Positions 7,117-13,506 of a stretch of DNA of 13,506 nucleotides are shown piece after piece (position 1 is the stretch's first letter; the number at the start of each line of letters is the position of its first letter). Source of the stretch: Alphaproteobacteria bacterium. Lineage in GTDB: Bacteria; Pseudomonadota; Alphaproteobacteria; UBA8366. The stretch spans positions 1-13,506 of the forward strand of contig JAOTYV010000110.1 of NCBI GenBank assembly GCA_029861675.1, given 5' to 3'. The position numbers were made by a program, and so were the translations under genes. Under the pieces are notes generated by a model. That model was not told where the DNA came from. It searched no databases and saw only the letters and a program-made list of their open reading frames with translations.

Positions 7117-7446
7117 TCAGCCAAATGTGAACATTTCGACGAGGACGGCCGCCACCGCCTCAGCCGTCTTGCGGTCGATCTTCCCCAGTTTCCGAACGAG
7201 TCGTGCTTTATCGATCGTGCGAATTTGATCGAGTGCGATCTGGCCCTTTTTGCGCTTGAAGGTGAGCGTGACTCGGGTCGGATAGTTGCGAAGGGTCGTC
7301 GTCATGGGCGCTACGATGACCGTCCGAATATGGGCGTTCATTTCGTCGGGGGAGACGACAAGGCACGGGCGCGTTTTCTGGATCTCCGAACCGCGTGTCG
7401 GATCAAGCGAGACGAGGTAAACCTCGAACCGCTTTACCACGTCCAT
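7117..7446 (-). CDS. mazF: MazF/PemK-family endoribonuclease toxin
   Basis: Type II toxin of 109 residues, the standard MazF/PemK length. These toxins cleave mRNA at short sequence motifs and arrest growth when the antitoxin is lost. Family pattern: RFEVYLVSLDP then RGSEIQKTRPCLVVS (18-32) with the conserved Arg26-Pro27, VAPMTTT (45-51) with a conserved Thr, and DQIRTIDKARL near the middle. Its ATG lies inside the 3' end of the antitoxin gene: the last antitoxin codons overlap the toxin start by 13 bp in another frame, the usual arrangement for translational coupling. The cleavage motif cannot be predicted from sequence. All key segments are intact. Confidence 0.94.
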   Translation of the reverse strand: MDVVKRFEVYLVSLDPTRGSEIQKTRPCLVVSPDEMNAHIRTVIVAPMTTTLRNYPTRVTLTFKRKKGQIALDQIRTIDKARLVRKLGKIDRKTAEAVAAVLVEMFTFG

Positions 7447-7679
7447 TCAGCATCGTCCCAGTCTTCGCTCAGATAATCGGGCAGCATCGGGGACTCCTGC
7501 TGTCCCGCTGTCTCGAAGGTCTTGGCCCAGCCGTCCCTTGGCGAAGCGCTGGGCGTCAGCACCAGCTTGTTGCCTTCGACGGTCAATTCCACCTGATCCC
7601 CGAATCCGCATTGCTGGATGATCGGCTTCGGGATGATCACGCCTTTGGCGTTTCCGATGGATCTCAGGTCGGTCTTCAT
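7434..7679 (-). CDS. mazE: MazE/PemI-family antitoxin (AbrB-type DNA-binding)
   Basis: Antitoxin of 81 residues. The N-terminal half is a swapped-hairpin AbrB/MazE DNA-binding domain: IGNAKGVIIPKPIIQQCG (8-25) and VELTVEGNKLVLTP. The C-terminal half is the toxin-neutralising tail, with RDGWAKTF and the acidic/aromatic ending DWDDAEWTW, as in family members. The AGGAG site is 6 nt before the ATG, stronger than anything before the toxin, so antitoxin should be made in excess. It is the first gene of the pair and is expected to repress the operon through the inverted repeat immediately upstream. Confidence 0.94.
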   Translation of the reverse strand: MKTDLRSIGNAKGVIIPKPIIQQCGFGDQVELTVEGNKLVLTPSASPRDGWAKTFETAGQQESPMLPDYLSEDWDDAEWTW

Positions 7680-7691
7680 TGGTGTCTCCTG

Positions 7692-7714
7692 TAGTTATAA
7701 CAATGTTATAACTA
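7692..7714. promoter_or_regulatory. Perfect 10-bp inverted repeat, likely MazE/MazEF operator
   Basis: TAGTTATAAC (7692-7701) and GTTATAACTA (7705-7714) are exact reverse complements separated by AAT. The repeat lies 12 bp before the antitoxin start, just upstream of its Shine-Dalgarno. MazE-type antitoxins bind such palindromes to autoregulate, so this is very probably the operator. It overlaps the likely -10 region of the operon promoter, so occupancy would block RNA polymerase. Confidence 0.8.
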
Positions 7715-7728
7715 TATCTGATTGTCAA
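7700..7728 (-). promoter_or_regulatory. Candidate sigma-70-type promoter of the toxin-antitoxin operon
   Basis: On the minus strand a perfect TTGACA (7728-7723) is followed 17 bp later by CATTGT (7705-7700), a weak -10 that keeps the conserved A at position 2 and T at position 6. Two TATAAC hexamers in the palindrome have spacings of 12 and 23 bp and are less likely. The -35 is convincing; the exact -10 is not. Confidence 0.5.
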
Positions 7729-7878
7729 GCCGAGATGACTGATCGGCGACAATTATCGTGAATTGGGGGCCAAATCCGTACTTTGTCCCGCCGCCGCTTT
7801 GTCGACTAAGATGGCGGAGCCTAGGGTGCCGCGCCACGCGGTCGCGATTTATGAAATCCGGGAAATGGGAAATCCGAC

Positions 7879-9636
7879 ATGAGCAGCGCAAAGAAATCGG
7901 CCGTAGACAATTATGCTCGGCGCCTGAACGGCGGCGAGGCGCTGGCCGAGATGCTGAAGGCCCATGGGGTCGGGCTGATGTTCGGCATGGGCGGATTTCA
8001 ACTCTTGCCGTTCTACGAGGCGGTGCGGGCGCTTGGGCTCAATCATAAGCTGATCAACGACGAGCGCTGCGGTGTCTTCGCGGCCGATGCCTATGCGCGG
8101 GTGACGGGGCGGCCCGGCGTGTGCGACGGGACGCTCGGCCCGGGCGCGACCAATCTCGTGACCGGAATGGTCGAGGCGCTGAACGCCGGTATCCCGATGA
8201 TCGTGCTGGCGGGCGACACCAACCGCAGCCACGCCTGGAAGAACATGACGCAGGAATGCCGGCAGGTGGATATCCTCACGCCCGCGGCCAAGGAGCTGAT
8301 CCGCATCGAGGACGGCAACCGCATTCCCGAACAGGTGCGCCGTGCCTTTGCGGTGGCGACCGGCGGCCGGCCCGGGCCGGTCGTGCTGGACGTACCCGAG
8401 GACATCTGCCACGGCGAATACGACTTCACCGCCGACGATTTCTGGGTCGATCCGGCGCATCGCGCCATTCCGGGGCAGCGCAGCCGCCCGGCGGCGGACG
8501 ATATCGGCCGCGCCGCGGCGCTGCTCGGCAAGGCGAAGCGGCCGCTGATCCTGGCCGGCGGCGGGGTGCATCTGTCGCAGGCGCATGGTGCGCTGCAGGA
8601 TCTGGCCGAGGCGCTGAACATCCCGGTGGCGCACACGATGAGCGGCAAAGGCGGCATCGCCTGCACGCATCCGCTGTCGGCGGGGCTGTACGGGCGCTAT
8701 TCGCGTATCGCGAACGATCTGATCGATACCTCGGATTGTCTACTAGTAGTTGGCGGCAAGCTGGGCGAGATCCCGACCAAGCGTTACGCCCTGTTGCCGC
8801 CGGACGTGCCGCTGATCCATCTCGATATTCTGGAGGATGAGATCGGCCGCACGACCCGCACCGAGGTGCCGCTCTGGGGCGACGCCCGCGAAGGCCTGCG
8901 CGACCTGCTGACCGAATTGTCGGACAGCGCGGATGCGCAGCGCGCGGCGCGGCAGGGCTATGCCGCCGAGGTGCCGGTGCGCATGGATAAATGGAAGGAG
9001 GAGGCGGCGGACCGGCTGCACTCCGGTGAACGCCCGATCAATATGGCGCGGATGCTGACCGAACTGAACACCGCGATGCCGCCGGAATCCGTGCTGGTGG
9101 CGGATGGCGGCTTCGCCGGCCATTGGACGGGCTTCCTCTACGACACGAAGCTGGCGGGGAGGACCTATATCGCCGATCGCGGGCTGGCCTCGATCGGCTA
9201 CGGCCTGCCGGGCGCCATCGGCGCACAGCTTGGCGTGCCCGACCGCCCGGTGGTCGGCATCACCGGCGACGGCGGCTTCAACATGGCGATCGGCGAGCTG
9301 GAAACCGCGCTGCGGCTCGAGGTGGGTTGCACGATCATGGTGGTCAACAACGCCGCCTCCGGCTACGTCAAGGCGCTGCAGCACTCGATGTACGATGGCA
9401 AGTACCAGTCGAGCGAACTGGTCGAGATGAACTACGCGAACATCGCCAACGCCTTCGGCTGCCAGGGCATCCGGGTCGAGGATCCGGATGCGCTCGGCGA
9501 TGCGATCCGAACCGGCATGGCGGAGACCAAACGCCCGACCGTCGTGGATGTCGTCGTCACCCGCGACCCGGCGAAGATGCTGCCGGCGGTCGACAGCCGC
9601 GTGCTCAAGGTGGAGAAGGGCGACCGGCCGGTGTGA
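7879..9636 (+). CDS. Thiamine diphosphate-dependent enzyme, acetolactate synthase large subunit-like
   Basis: Cytosolic ThDP enzyme of 585 residues with the three-domain pyruvate oxidase/acetohydroxyacid synthase layout: N-terminal PYR domain (about 15-180) with catalytic Glu62 in NDERCGVFAADAYAR, central domain (about 205-340), and C-terminal PP domain (about 380-560). The PP domain carries the ThDP/Mg motif, starting GDGGFN at 463 and ending NN at 490-491. RPGPVVLDVP and GPGATN are typical of the superfamily. No small regulatory subunit (ilvN-type) follows, so a biosynthetic acetolactate synthase is less likely than a catabolic 2-keto-acid ligase or decarboxylase. The TauD-like dioxygenase is 140 bp downstream on the same strand. 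The start at 7879 has only a weak GGGA site. Codons CTA-CTA-GTA-GTT around 8740 are unlike the rest of the gene. Family certain, substrate unknown. Confidence 0.92.
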   Translation: MSSAKKSAVDNYARRLNGGEALAEMLKAHGVGLMFGMGGFQLLPFYEAVRALGLNHKLINDERCGVFAADAYARVTGRPGVCDGTLGPGATNLVTGMVEALNAGIPMIVLAGDTNRSHAWKNMTQECRQVDILTPAAKELIRIEDGNRIPEQVRRAFAVATGGRPGPVVLDVPEDICHGEYDFTADDFWVDPAHRAIPGQRSRPAADDIGRAAALLGKAKRPLILAGGGVHLSQAHGALQDLAEALNIPVAHTMSGKGGIACTHPLSAGLYGRYSRIANDLIDTSDCLLVVGGKLGEIPTKRYALLPPDVPLIHLDILEDEIGRTTRTEVPLWGDAREGLRDLLTELSDSADAQRAARQGYAAEVPVRMDKWKEEAADRLHSGERPINMARMLTELNTAMPPESVLVADGGFAGHWTGFLYDTKLAGRTYIADRGLASIGYGLPGAIGAQLGVPDRPVVGITGDGGFNMAIGELETALRLEVGCTIMVVNNAASGYVKALQHSMYDGKYQSSELVEMNYANIANAFGCQGIRVEDPDALGDAIRTGMAETKRPTVVDVVVTRDPAKMLPAVDSRVLKVEKGDRPV

Positions 9637-9693
9637 TGAAGCGGTCGCGGATCGGCTAAAACTAGGCTAGCGGCGGCTGGCCTTTGGTCGTGT

Positions 9694-9721
9694 TTGGCCC
9701 CCAAGCCGGACACGCTATACT
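9694..9721 (+). promoter_or_regulatory. Candidate promoter of the TauD-like gene
   Basis: TTGGCC (9694-9699), a 16-bp spacer and TATACT (9716-9721) lie 55 bp before the dioxygenase start. It would allow transcription separate from the ThDP enzyme gene. The assignment rests on hexamer similarity only. Confidence 0.35.
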
Positions 9722-9776
9722 TCGTTCAGGCCCCCGGCGCGGGCGTCGCCGGAAACCGCAGGGAGAGACCATCGCC

Positions 9777-10649
9777 ATGCCAATCGACTTGCAGCCAATC
9801 GACGGCAGTTTCGCCATGGAAGTGAAGGGCGTCGCGCTGTGGGAGCCGTTGGATGCGGCGACCGAGGAGGCGATCCGGGAGGCTTACCGCACGCATTCGC
9901 TGCTGGTGTTTCGACGGCAGCCCCTGTCGGAGGACGAACTTTTCCGGTTTGGCCATATCGTCGGCGAACCGCAGCCGTATATCGAGGCGCATTGGCAGTC
10001 CGCGTATCGTGAGATCGTGATCTTGTCGAACATGCGGGACGGGGCCGGCGAGCTGATCGGCGGCCTCAGCAACCGGGAACTGACGTGGCACACGGATCAG
10101 TCCTATAACGCCGCGCCGGTAACCGGCTGTTATCTTTATGGCGTTGAGGTGCCGGCCGATGGCGGCAACACGAGCTGGGCGAATTTATACAATGCCTATG
10201 AGGCGTTGCCGGCCGACCTTCAGAACAAGGTGGAAAACAAGATCGGTGTCTTCAGCTATGCCAGCCGGGCGAAGCAGACGCAGGACAGGGTAAGCAACCA
10301 GTCGATCGACGAGCGGACGCGGACGACACCCGACGTCAAACATCCGCTGGTCAACGTCAACCCGGCGACCGGGCGGAAGGCGATCTATATCGACCCAAAA
10401 ACGGTCACCGGCATCGTCGGCATGCCGGACGACGAAGCGCACGACCTTCTGGATGAATTGCTGGCCTATACGGTGCGCCCGGAGAACGTCTACCTGCATG
10501 ATTGGCAGGTCGGCGATCTGGTTTTGTGGGACAACGCGGTGCTGCTGCATCACCGGCAGCCGTTCCCGGATTCGCAGAATCGGTTGCTCAAGCGGATGAT
10601 TATCGGGTTGCCGCAGGATAGCCATATCGTTCCGACCGCGGTGGCGTAA
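9777..10649 (+). CDS. TauD/TfdA-family Fe(II)/2-oxoglutarate-dependent dioxygenase
   Basis: Cytosolic non-haem iron dioxygenase of 290 residues, the usual length for TauD. It couples 2-oxoglutarate decarboxylation to hydroxylation of a small substrate, often sulfonates, herbicide ethers or similar. The iron triad is intact: His105 and Asp107 in WHTDQSY, and His258 in WDNAVLLHH. The 2-oxoglutarate-binding arginines are at the expected spacing after the distal His (Arg269 and Arg273, +11 and +15, as in TauD). LVFRRQPLSEDEL near the N-terminus is also typical. The frame is open upstream to an ATG at 9684, but homology begins at MPIDLQPIDG, so ATG 9777 is used, with a GGGAG-like site about 11 nt upstream. 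It is convergent with the membrane-protein gene, 12 bp apart. The substrate cannot be told from the sequence. Confidence 0.92.
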   Translation: MPIDLQPIDGSFAMEVKGVALWEPLDAATEEAIREAYRTHSLLVFRRQPLSEDELFRFGHIVGEPQPYIEAHWQSAYREIVILSNMRDGAGELIGGLSNRELTWHTDQSYNAAPVTGCYLYGVEVPADGGNTSWANLYNAYEALPADLQNKVENKIGVFSYASRAKQTQDRVSNQSIDERTRTTPDVKHPLVNVNPATGRKAIYIDPKTVTGIVGMPDDEAHDLLDELLAYTVRPENVYLHDWQVGDLVLWDNAVLLHHRQPFPDSQNRLLKRMIIGLPQDSHIVPTAVA

Positions 10650-10661
10650 GCCGGCGATGGT

Positions 10662-11585
10662 CTAACCTTTGGCGGTTTCCTCCCGGAGCGGCGCCCGCCC
10701 GGCATTGCGCAAATTGGCCAACCGGTTCATTAGATCGAACCAAAAGGGCGCGCCGAGGGAAACCGCGAATATCGTCAGCAACCAGCCGATCACGCGCGGC
10801 AGCCAGCCGGACCCCGGTAGCGGCTCGCCGCCCTCCTTGGCGAACACGCAAAAGCTCTCGCCGGCTTTCTGGCGGGCATCCGGGCATTGCCAGCCGAGCG
10901 GTATCGCGGCAAACGCTTTGTCTAGTTCTTCTGGCGCGGGATTTACGGATGTCGGCGCCGCCGCGATTAGCTGCGTCCGGAGGGTCTCATTTTGCCAAAT
11001 GACCGTGCCGATACGAAGGGTGTCCGCATTCAGGACGACGACCAGCACTGCGGCAACGCAAAGCGACCAGATGCGCGCCTGTCGGGCATACCATCCCTGG
11101 ACCCGGTCCATCGAATCGTCGAACCATCGGGCGACGCGTTTTCGGAATTCTTCGATATCGTACTCGGTCTGCCGCAACAGCGCGGTCAGGGCGGATTTCA
11201 GGTCCTCGTCGGCGACTTGAGCAACACCCGATCGAACGTCGTCCAGCGTCGGCACCGTATCGGCCGGCTGCCCGGTCAGGATGTCGGCCAAGGCGACACC
11301 GAATGTCGGGGCCGGAATGTTGGACGGCGCGCGGGGTTTGCCGCTGTTGACGATGGCATCGATCAAACCGGCGTGCTTGCGCGACAGGCCCCGGATCAGG
11401 CCGTGCCGATAGAGCAGCGCGGCGTGGTCGGAGCCGATCAGGTTCTCGATGCCTTGCTTCAAGGTCTTCGAGCGCAGCTGAAACAGCCCTGCGGCGCATT
11501 CCTGAATGGCGGAAACGACAATACTGAGAACGACATAGACGATGATCAAGCCAAAGACGGTATCGAAAATCGGGCTGTCGAACAT
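10662..11585 (-). CDS. Unrecognised membrane protein with three predicted helices
   Basis: Protein of 307 residues that I cannot place in a named family. Predicted membrane segments are about 7-27 (VFGLIIVYVVLSIVVSAI), 173-187 (WSLCVAAVLVVVLN) and 265-284 (VIGWLLTIFAVSLGAPFWF). Between the first two is a soluble, partly helical region (about 40-165) with a charged stretch just before helix 2 (FRKRVARWFDDSMDRVQGWY). A loop of about 75 residues between helices 2 and 3 has two cysteines (WQCPDAR and SFCVFAKE) that could form a disulfide if exposed to the periplasm. ATG 11585 is chosen because AGGAG lies 9 nt upstream; an ATG at 11627 is in frame but adds nonsense-like residues. It lies 101 bp downstream of the duplicated-domain gene on the same strand and may belong to its transcript. 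Confidence 0.8.
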   Translation of the reverse strand: MFDSPIFDTVFGLIIVYVVLSIVVSAIQECAAGLFQLRSKTLKQGIENLIGSDHAALLYRHGLIRGLSRKHAGLIDAIVNSGKPRAPSNIPAPTFGVALADILTGQPADTVPTLDDVRSGVAQVADEDLKSALTALLRQTEYDIEEFRKRVARWFDDSMDRVQGWYARQARIWSLCVAAVLVVVLNADTLRIGTVIWQNETLRTQLIAAAPTSVNPAPEELDKAFAAIPLGWQCPDARQKAGESFCVFAKEGGEPLPGSGWLPRVIGWLLTIFAVSLGAPFWFDLMNRLANLRNAGRAPLREETAKG

Positions 11586-11686
11586 GGCGTGGGTCTCCTG
11601 ACTGTGCGCAGGCAGTCCAGTATTCAATCACGTAAATCTGGATTTTGTGTGGCGGTTCGATTGCCCGACTGCATCGGACACCGTGG

Positions 11687-12604
11687 TCATCGCTCGTCCC
11701 GCCACGCCGCCACAAGCAGGTCGACCAGCGCGCGCGTCGGGATGCCGGTTCGGGCGCGGGTCGCGGCCGCGGTTTCGTTGAGTGTGGACACGATGCCGTC
11801 TTCATAGGTCGAGCGGGCGTCGCCAATCCGCGCGCTGTCATGGGCAACGGTGGCGGCGGCAATGCCGCGGGCGTCCAGGGCGGGCAGGCGGCTGATCCCC
11901 GCGTCGTCGATCCCCCGGCCCGCATCGTTATACACGGCGGCGACGGCGTCGAATTTGAGCGCGGTTTCCGGCTTGCCGCCCAATACCTGGCCGTGCGAGC
12001 CGGTGATCAGAATGCGGTCGCGGTCTTCCGGCAGGACCAGCGAGTTGGAATCGATGCCCCAAACTTCGGGCCCACCCGGGTCGGCCGATATTAGGAAGCG
12101 GCCCTCCTGTATTTCCGGCGGCGGGACGGTCGGAATGTCGCCGGTCATCAGCAGCGCCGCACAGTCCGCACACGTCATGCCCGGCCGGCATCCCAGCGCG
12201 ATCGCCCTTTTGTTGGCGTGGCTGATGACACCCCGGTCCATCATGTCCGGCCCTTCGCCGATGCGCGCCGACAAATGGCTTATGGTCGCCGCGGCAATAC
12301 CGGCCTCGTCCAGATAATCCAGGCCGCCGATGCCGGCCCGGTCCTTGCCGATGCCCGCGTCGTTCAGAATGACGCCTCGTAATTGACCCAAGGCCGCCAG
12401 ATAGGCGGCATACACGCCGCCATGGGATCCGGCCACCAGCACCTTGCCCCGGTGGCGTTCGTCCAGCCGGGTGACGCTGTCGAGAAGAAGGATGTCGCCT
12501 GCGGGCATTGCTGGAAATGTGCTGCTGGTATCGGTTGCCTTGCCCCGGAGCATACACGGCGCCGCGCCGGCCCGCGACAGTTCCGTATCGTCACCGCGGT
12601 TCAC
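11687..12604 (-). CDS. Unrecognised protein made of two tandem copies of one domain
   Basis: Soluble-looking protein of 305 residues with a clear internal duplication. Copy A spans about 36-153 and copy B about 183-301. Matching blocks in order: VLVAGSHGG and ILITGSHGQ (GSHG at 59-62 and 202-205); ILNDAG and VYNDAG (NDAG at 81-84 and 226-229); AGI-x2-L-x2-LD-x2-GIAAAT in both; HLSARIG and HDSARIG (110-116 and 255-261). Copy A has a cluster of three cysteines (139, 145, 148) absent from copy B. The glycine-rich GSHG after a beta strand suggests a Rossmann-like or nucleotide/phosphate-binding fold, but that is inference. The start GTG 12604 overlaps the kinase stop codon as GTGA; the first Met, at 12553, is the alternative. 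The open frame continues upstream only as an antisense-like overlap with the kinase. Function unknown. Confidence 0.8.
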   Translation of the reverse strand: MNRGDDTELSRAGAAPCMLRGKATDTSSTFPAMPAGDILLLDSVTRLDERHRGKVLVAGSHGGVYAAYLAALGQLRGVILNDAGIGKDRAGIGGLDYLDEAGIAAATISHLSARIGEGPDMMDRGVISHANKRAIALGCRPGMTCADCAALLMTGDIPTVPPPEIQEGRFLISADPGGPEVWGIDSNSLVLPEDRDRILITGSHGQVLGGKPETALKFDAVAAVYNDAGRGIDDAGISRLPALDARGIAAATVAHDSARIGDARSTYEDGIVSTLNETAAATRARTGIPTRALVDLLVAAWRDER

Positions 12605-13506
12605 GCGGTTTTGGCCACCGCGCGGCTTGCCGGCAAGGTCACTGTGACGGTCGTCCCGACGCCTTCGGTGCTTTCGATATGGATGTCGCCGCCATGCAGC
12701 TCGACCAGCCGTTTGGTCAGCGGCAGGCCGAGCCCGGCGCCGTCGAACCGACGGCTGGTCTTGCTGTGCGTCTGGCCAAAGGCTTCGAAGGCCACCGCGA
12801 TGTCGGCTTGCGACATGCCGATTCCCGTGTCGGCGACGGAAAACGAAATGCCACCGTCCCGGGCACATTGAGCGGTTAGGTTGACCTGACCGCTGTCGCG
12901 GATGCACTTCACGGCGTTGGACAACAAATTCAGCAGCACTTGCCGGAGCTTCACTTCACTGCCGCGCAAATTCGGCAGGCCGTTCTCGATGATGTGGTGC
13001 AGACGCACATTATTGTTCTTGGCTTGTTCGGCGATAACCAGGAAAGCGTCGTCGACCAATGTGGGAATGTCGACGATGTCGTTTTCGATTTCCATTTTGC
13101 CGGCCTCGATCTTGGACAGATCCATGATATTGTTGATGATTTACAGCAAATGTTGGCCGGATTGATGGATATAGGCGGCATAGGAATTGTAGCGTTCGTT
13201 GCCGATGGGCCCGAGGGTTTCCTGCTTGATCGAGTCCGAAAATCCGATGATGGCGTTCAACGGGGTCCGAAGTTCGTGGCTCACATTTGCTAGGAATTCG
13301 GATTTCGCCCGATCGGCGGCGGTCGCCAGGGCGACGGCGTTATGGAGTCGGTTCCGATCGTCCTGGATTCGATGCGCGATGTCGTCGAAGTTGGATGCAA
13401 GATCGCGGAGCTCGGTGGTCGCGATTTTTGATTTGCGGGGAACGCGGGCGGCGAGCTCGCCAGTTGCCAGGTTTTCCGCCGTGTTGACGACCGCTTCGAT
13501 GGGTCG
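12601..13506 (-). pseudogene. Sensor histidine kinase (HAMP-HisKA-HATPase) interrupted by an in-frame TAA; N-terminus cut by window edge
   Basis: Reading the minus strand from the window end gives a HAMP domain (starting RPIEAVV), a linker coiled coil, then the dimerisation/phosphoacceptor helix with SHELRTPLN (phospho-acceptor His codon 13278-13276) and [15 protein letters not shown]. The second helix reads QSGQHLL, then TAA at 13143-13141, then IINNIMDLSKIEAGK. The family consensus at the stop is Glu (HLLEIIND-x-LDLSKIEAGK), so a single GAA to TAA change explains it. Downstream the frame is intact: N-box NLLSNAVK near 12920, DTGIGM near 12830, GAGLGLPL and a normal C-terminus. The sensor part and any transmembrane helices lie outside the window. 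The stop overlaps the next gene's GTG. An internal ATG at 13125 could give a 174-residue ATPase-only piece but has no Shine-Dalgarno. A sequencing error is possible. Confidence 0.85.

Noticed and set aside
12605..12907. N-terminal extension of the duplicated-domain protein to an ATG at 12907
   Set aside because: The extension lies wholly over the kinase HATPase coding sequence in another frame and is Arg-rich and featureless. The GTGA overlap at 12604 is the natural start.
13141..13143. Programmed recoding of the TAA in the kinase
   Set aside because: TAA is not a selenocysteine or pyrrolysine codon, and I see no recoding signal around it. A point mutation or read error is simpler.
1..13506. 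tRNA, rRNA, CRISPR array or insertion-sequence signatures
   Set aside because: I found no cloverleaf-like sequence, no regularly spaced repeats, no transposase motifs and no terminal inverted repeats on either strand.

Overview
The window looks like a chromosomal segment of a GC-rich alphaproteobacterium, probably Rhodospirillales-like. That guess rests on the high GC, the G/C-biased third codon positions, and the family mix (DUF1289, Rickettsia 17-kDa-type lipoprotein, zeta-class GST, TauD-like and ThDP enzymes). I could not run any database search, so the lineage is an inference. I see no rRNA, tRNA, CRISPR array, transposase or integrase.

Layout from left to right. (1) 1-2368, minus strand: a patatin-like phospholipase followed by a long-chain acyl-CoA ligase (FadD) that is cut by the window edge. 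Together they suggest lipid hydrolysis followed by fatty-acid activation. (2) 2568-3200, plus strand: a maleylacetoacetate isomerase-like GST, divergent from the patatin gene, with a small AT-rich inverted repeat between them. (3) 3201-5872: an envelope block. Two convergent lipoprotein genes (a 17-kDa surface-antigen type and a SPOR-domain type) are flanked by two long gaps (426 and 524 bp) with no convincing gene. (4) 5873-7104: a metal-dependent acetamidase/formamidase divergent from a small four-cysteine DUF1289 protein. (5) 7117-7728: a MazEF/PemIK-type toxin-antitoxin operon with overlapping genes and a perfect inverted-repeat operator at its promoter. (6) 7879-10649, plus strand: an acetolactate synthase-like ThDP enzyme and a TauD/TfdA-type Fe(II)/2-oxoglutarate dioxygenase, probably catabolic, substrates unknown. 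(7) 10662-13506, minus strand: a sensor histidine kinase (cut by the window edge), an unrecognised protein made of two copies of one domain, and an unrecognised three-helix membrane protein.

The most interesting region is (7). The histidine kinase reads cleanly through HAMP, H-box and HATPase motifs except for one in-frame TAA in the second DHp helix, where the family normally has Glu. The next gene starts on the GTGA overlap with the kinase stop codon. It encodes an internally duplicated protein with paired GSHG, NDAG and HxSARIG signatures that I cannot match to a named family. I did not find a clear new defence or mobile system. The duplicated protein and its neighbours are the best candidates for something undescribed.
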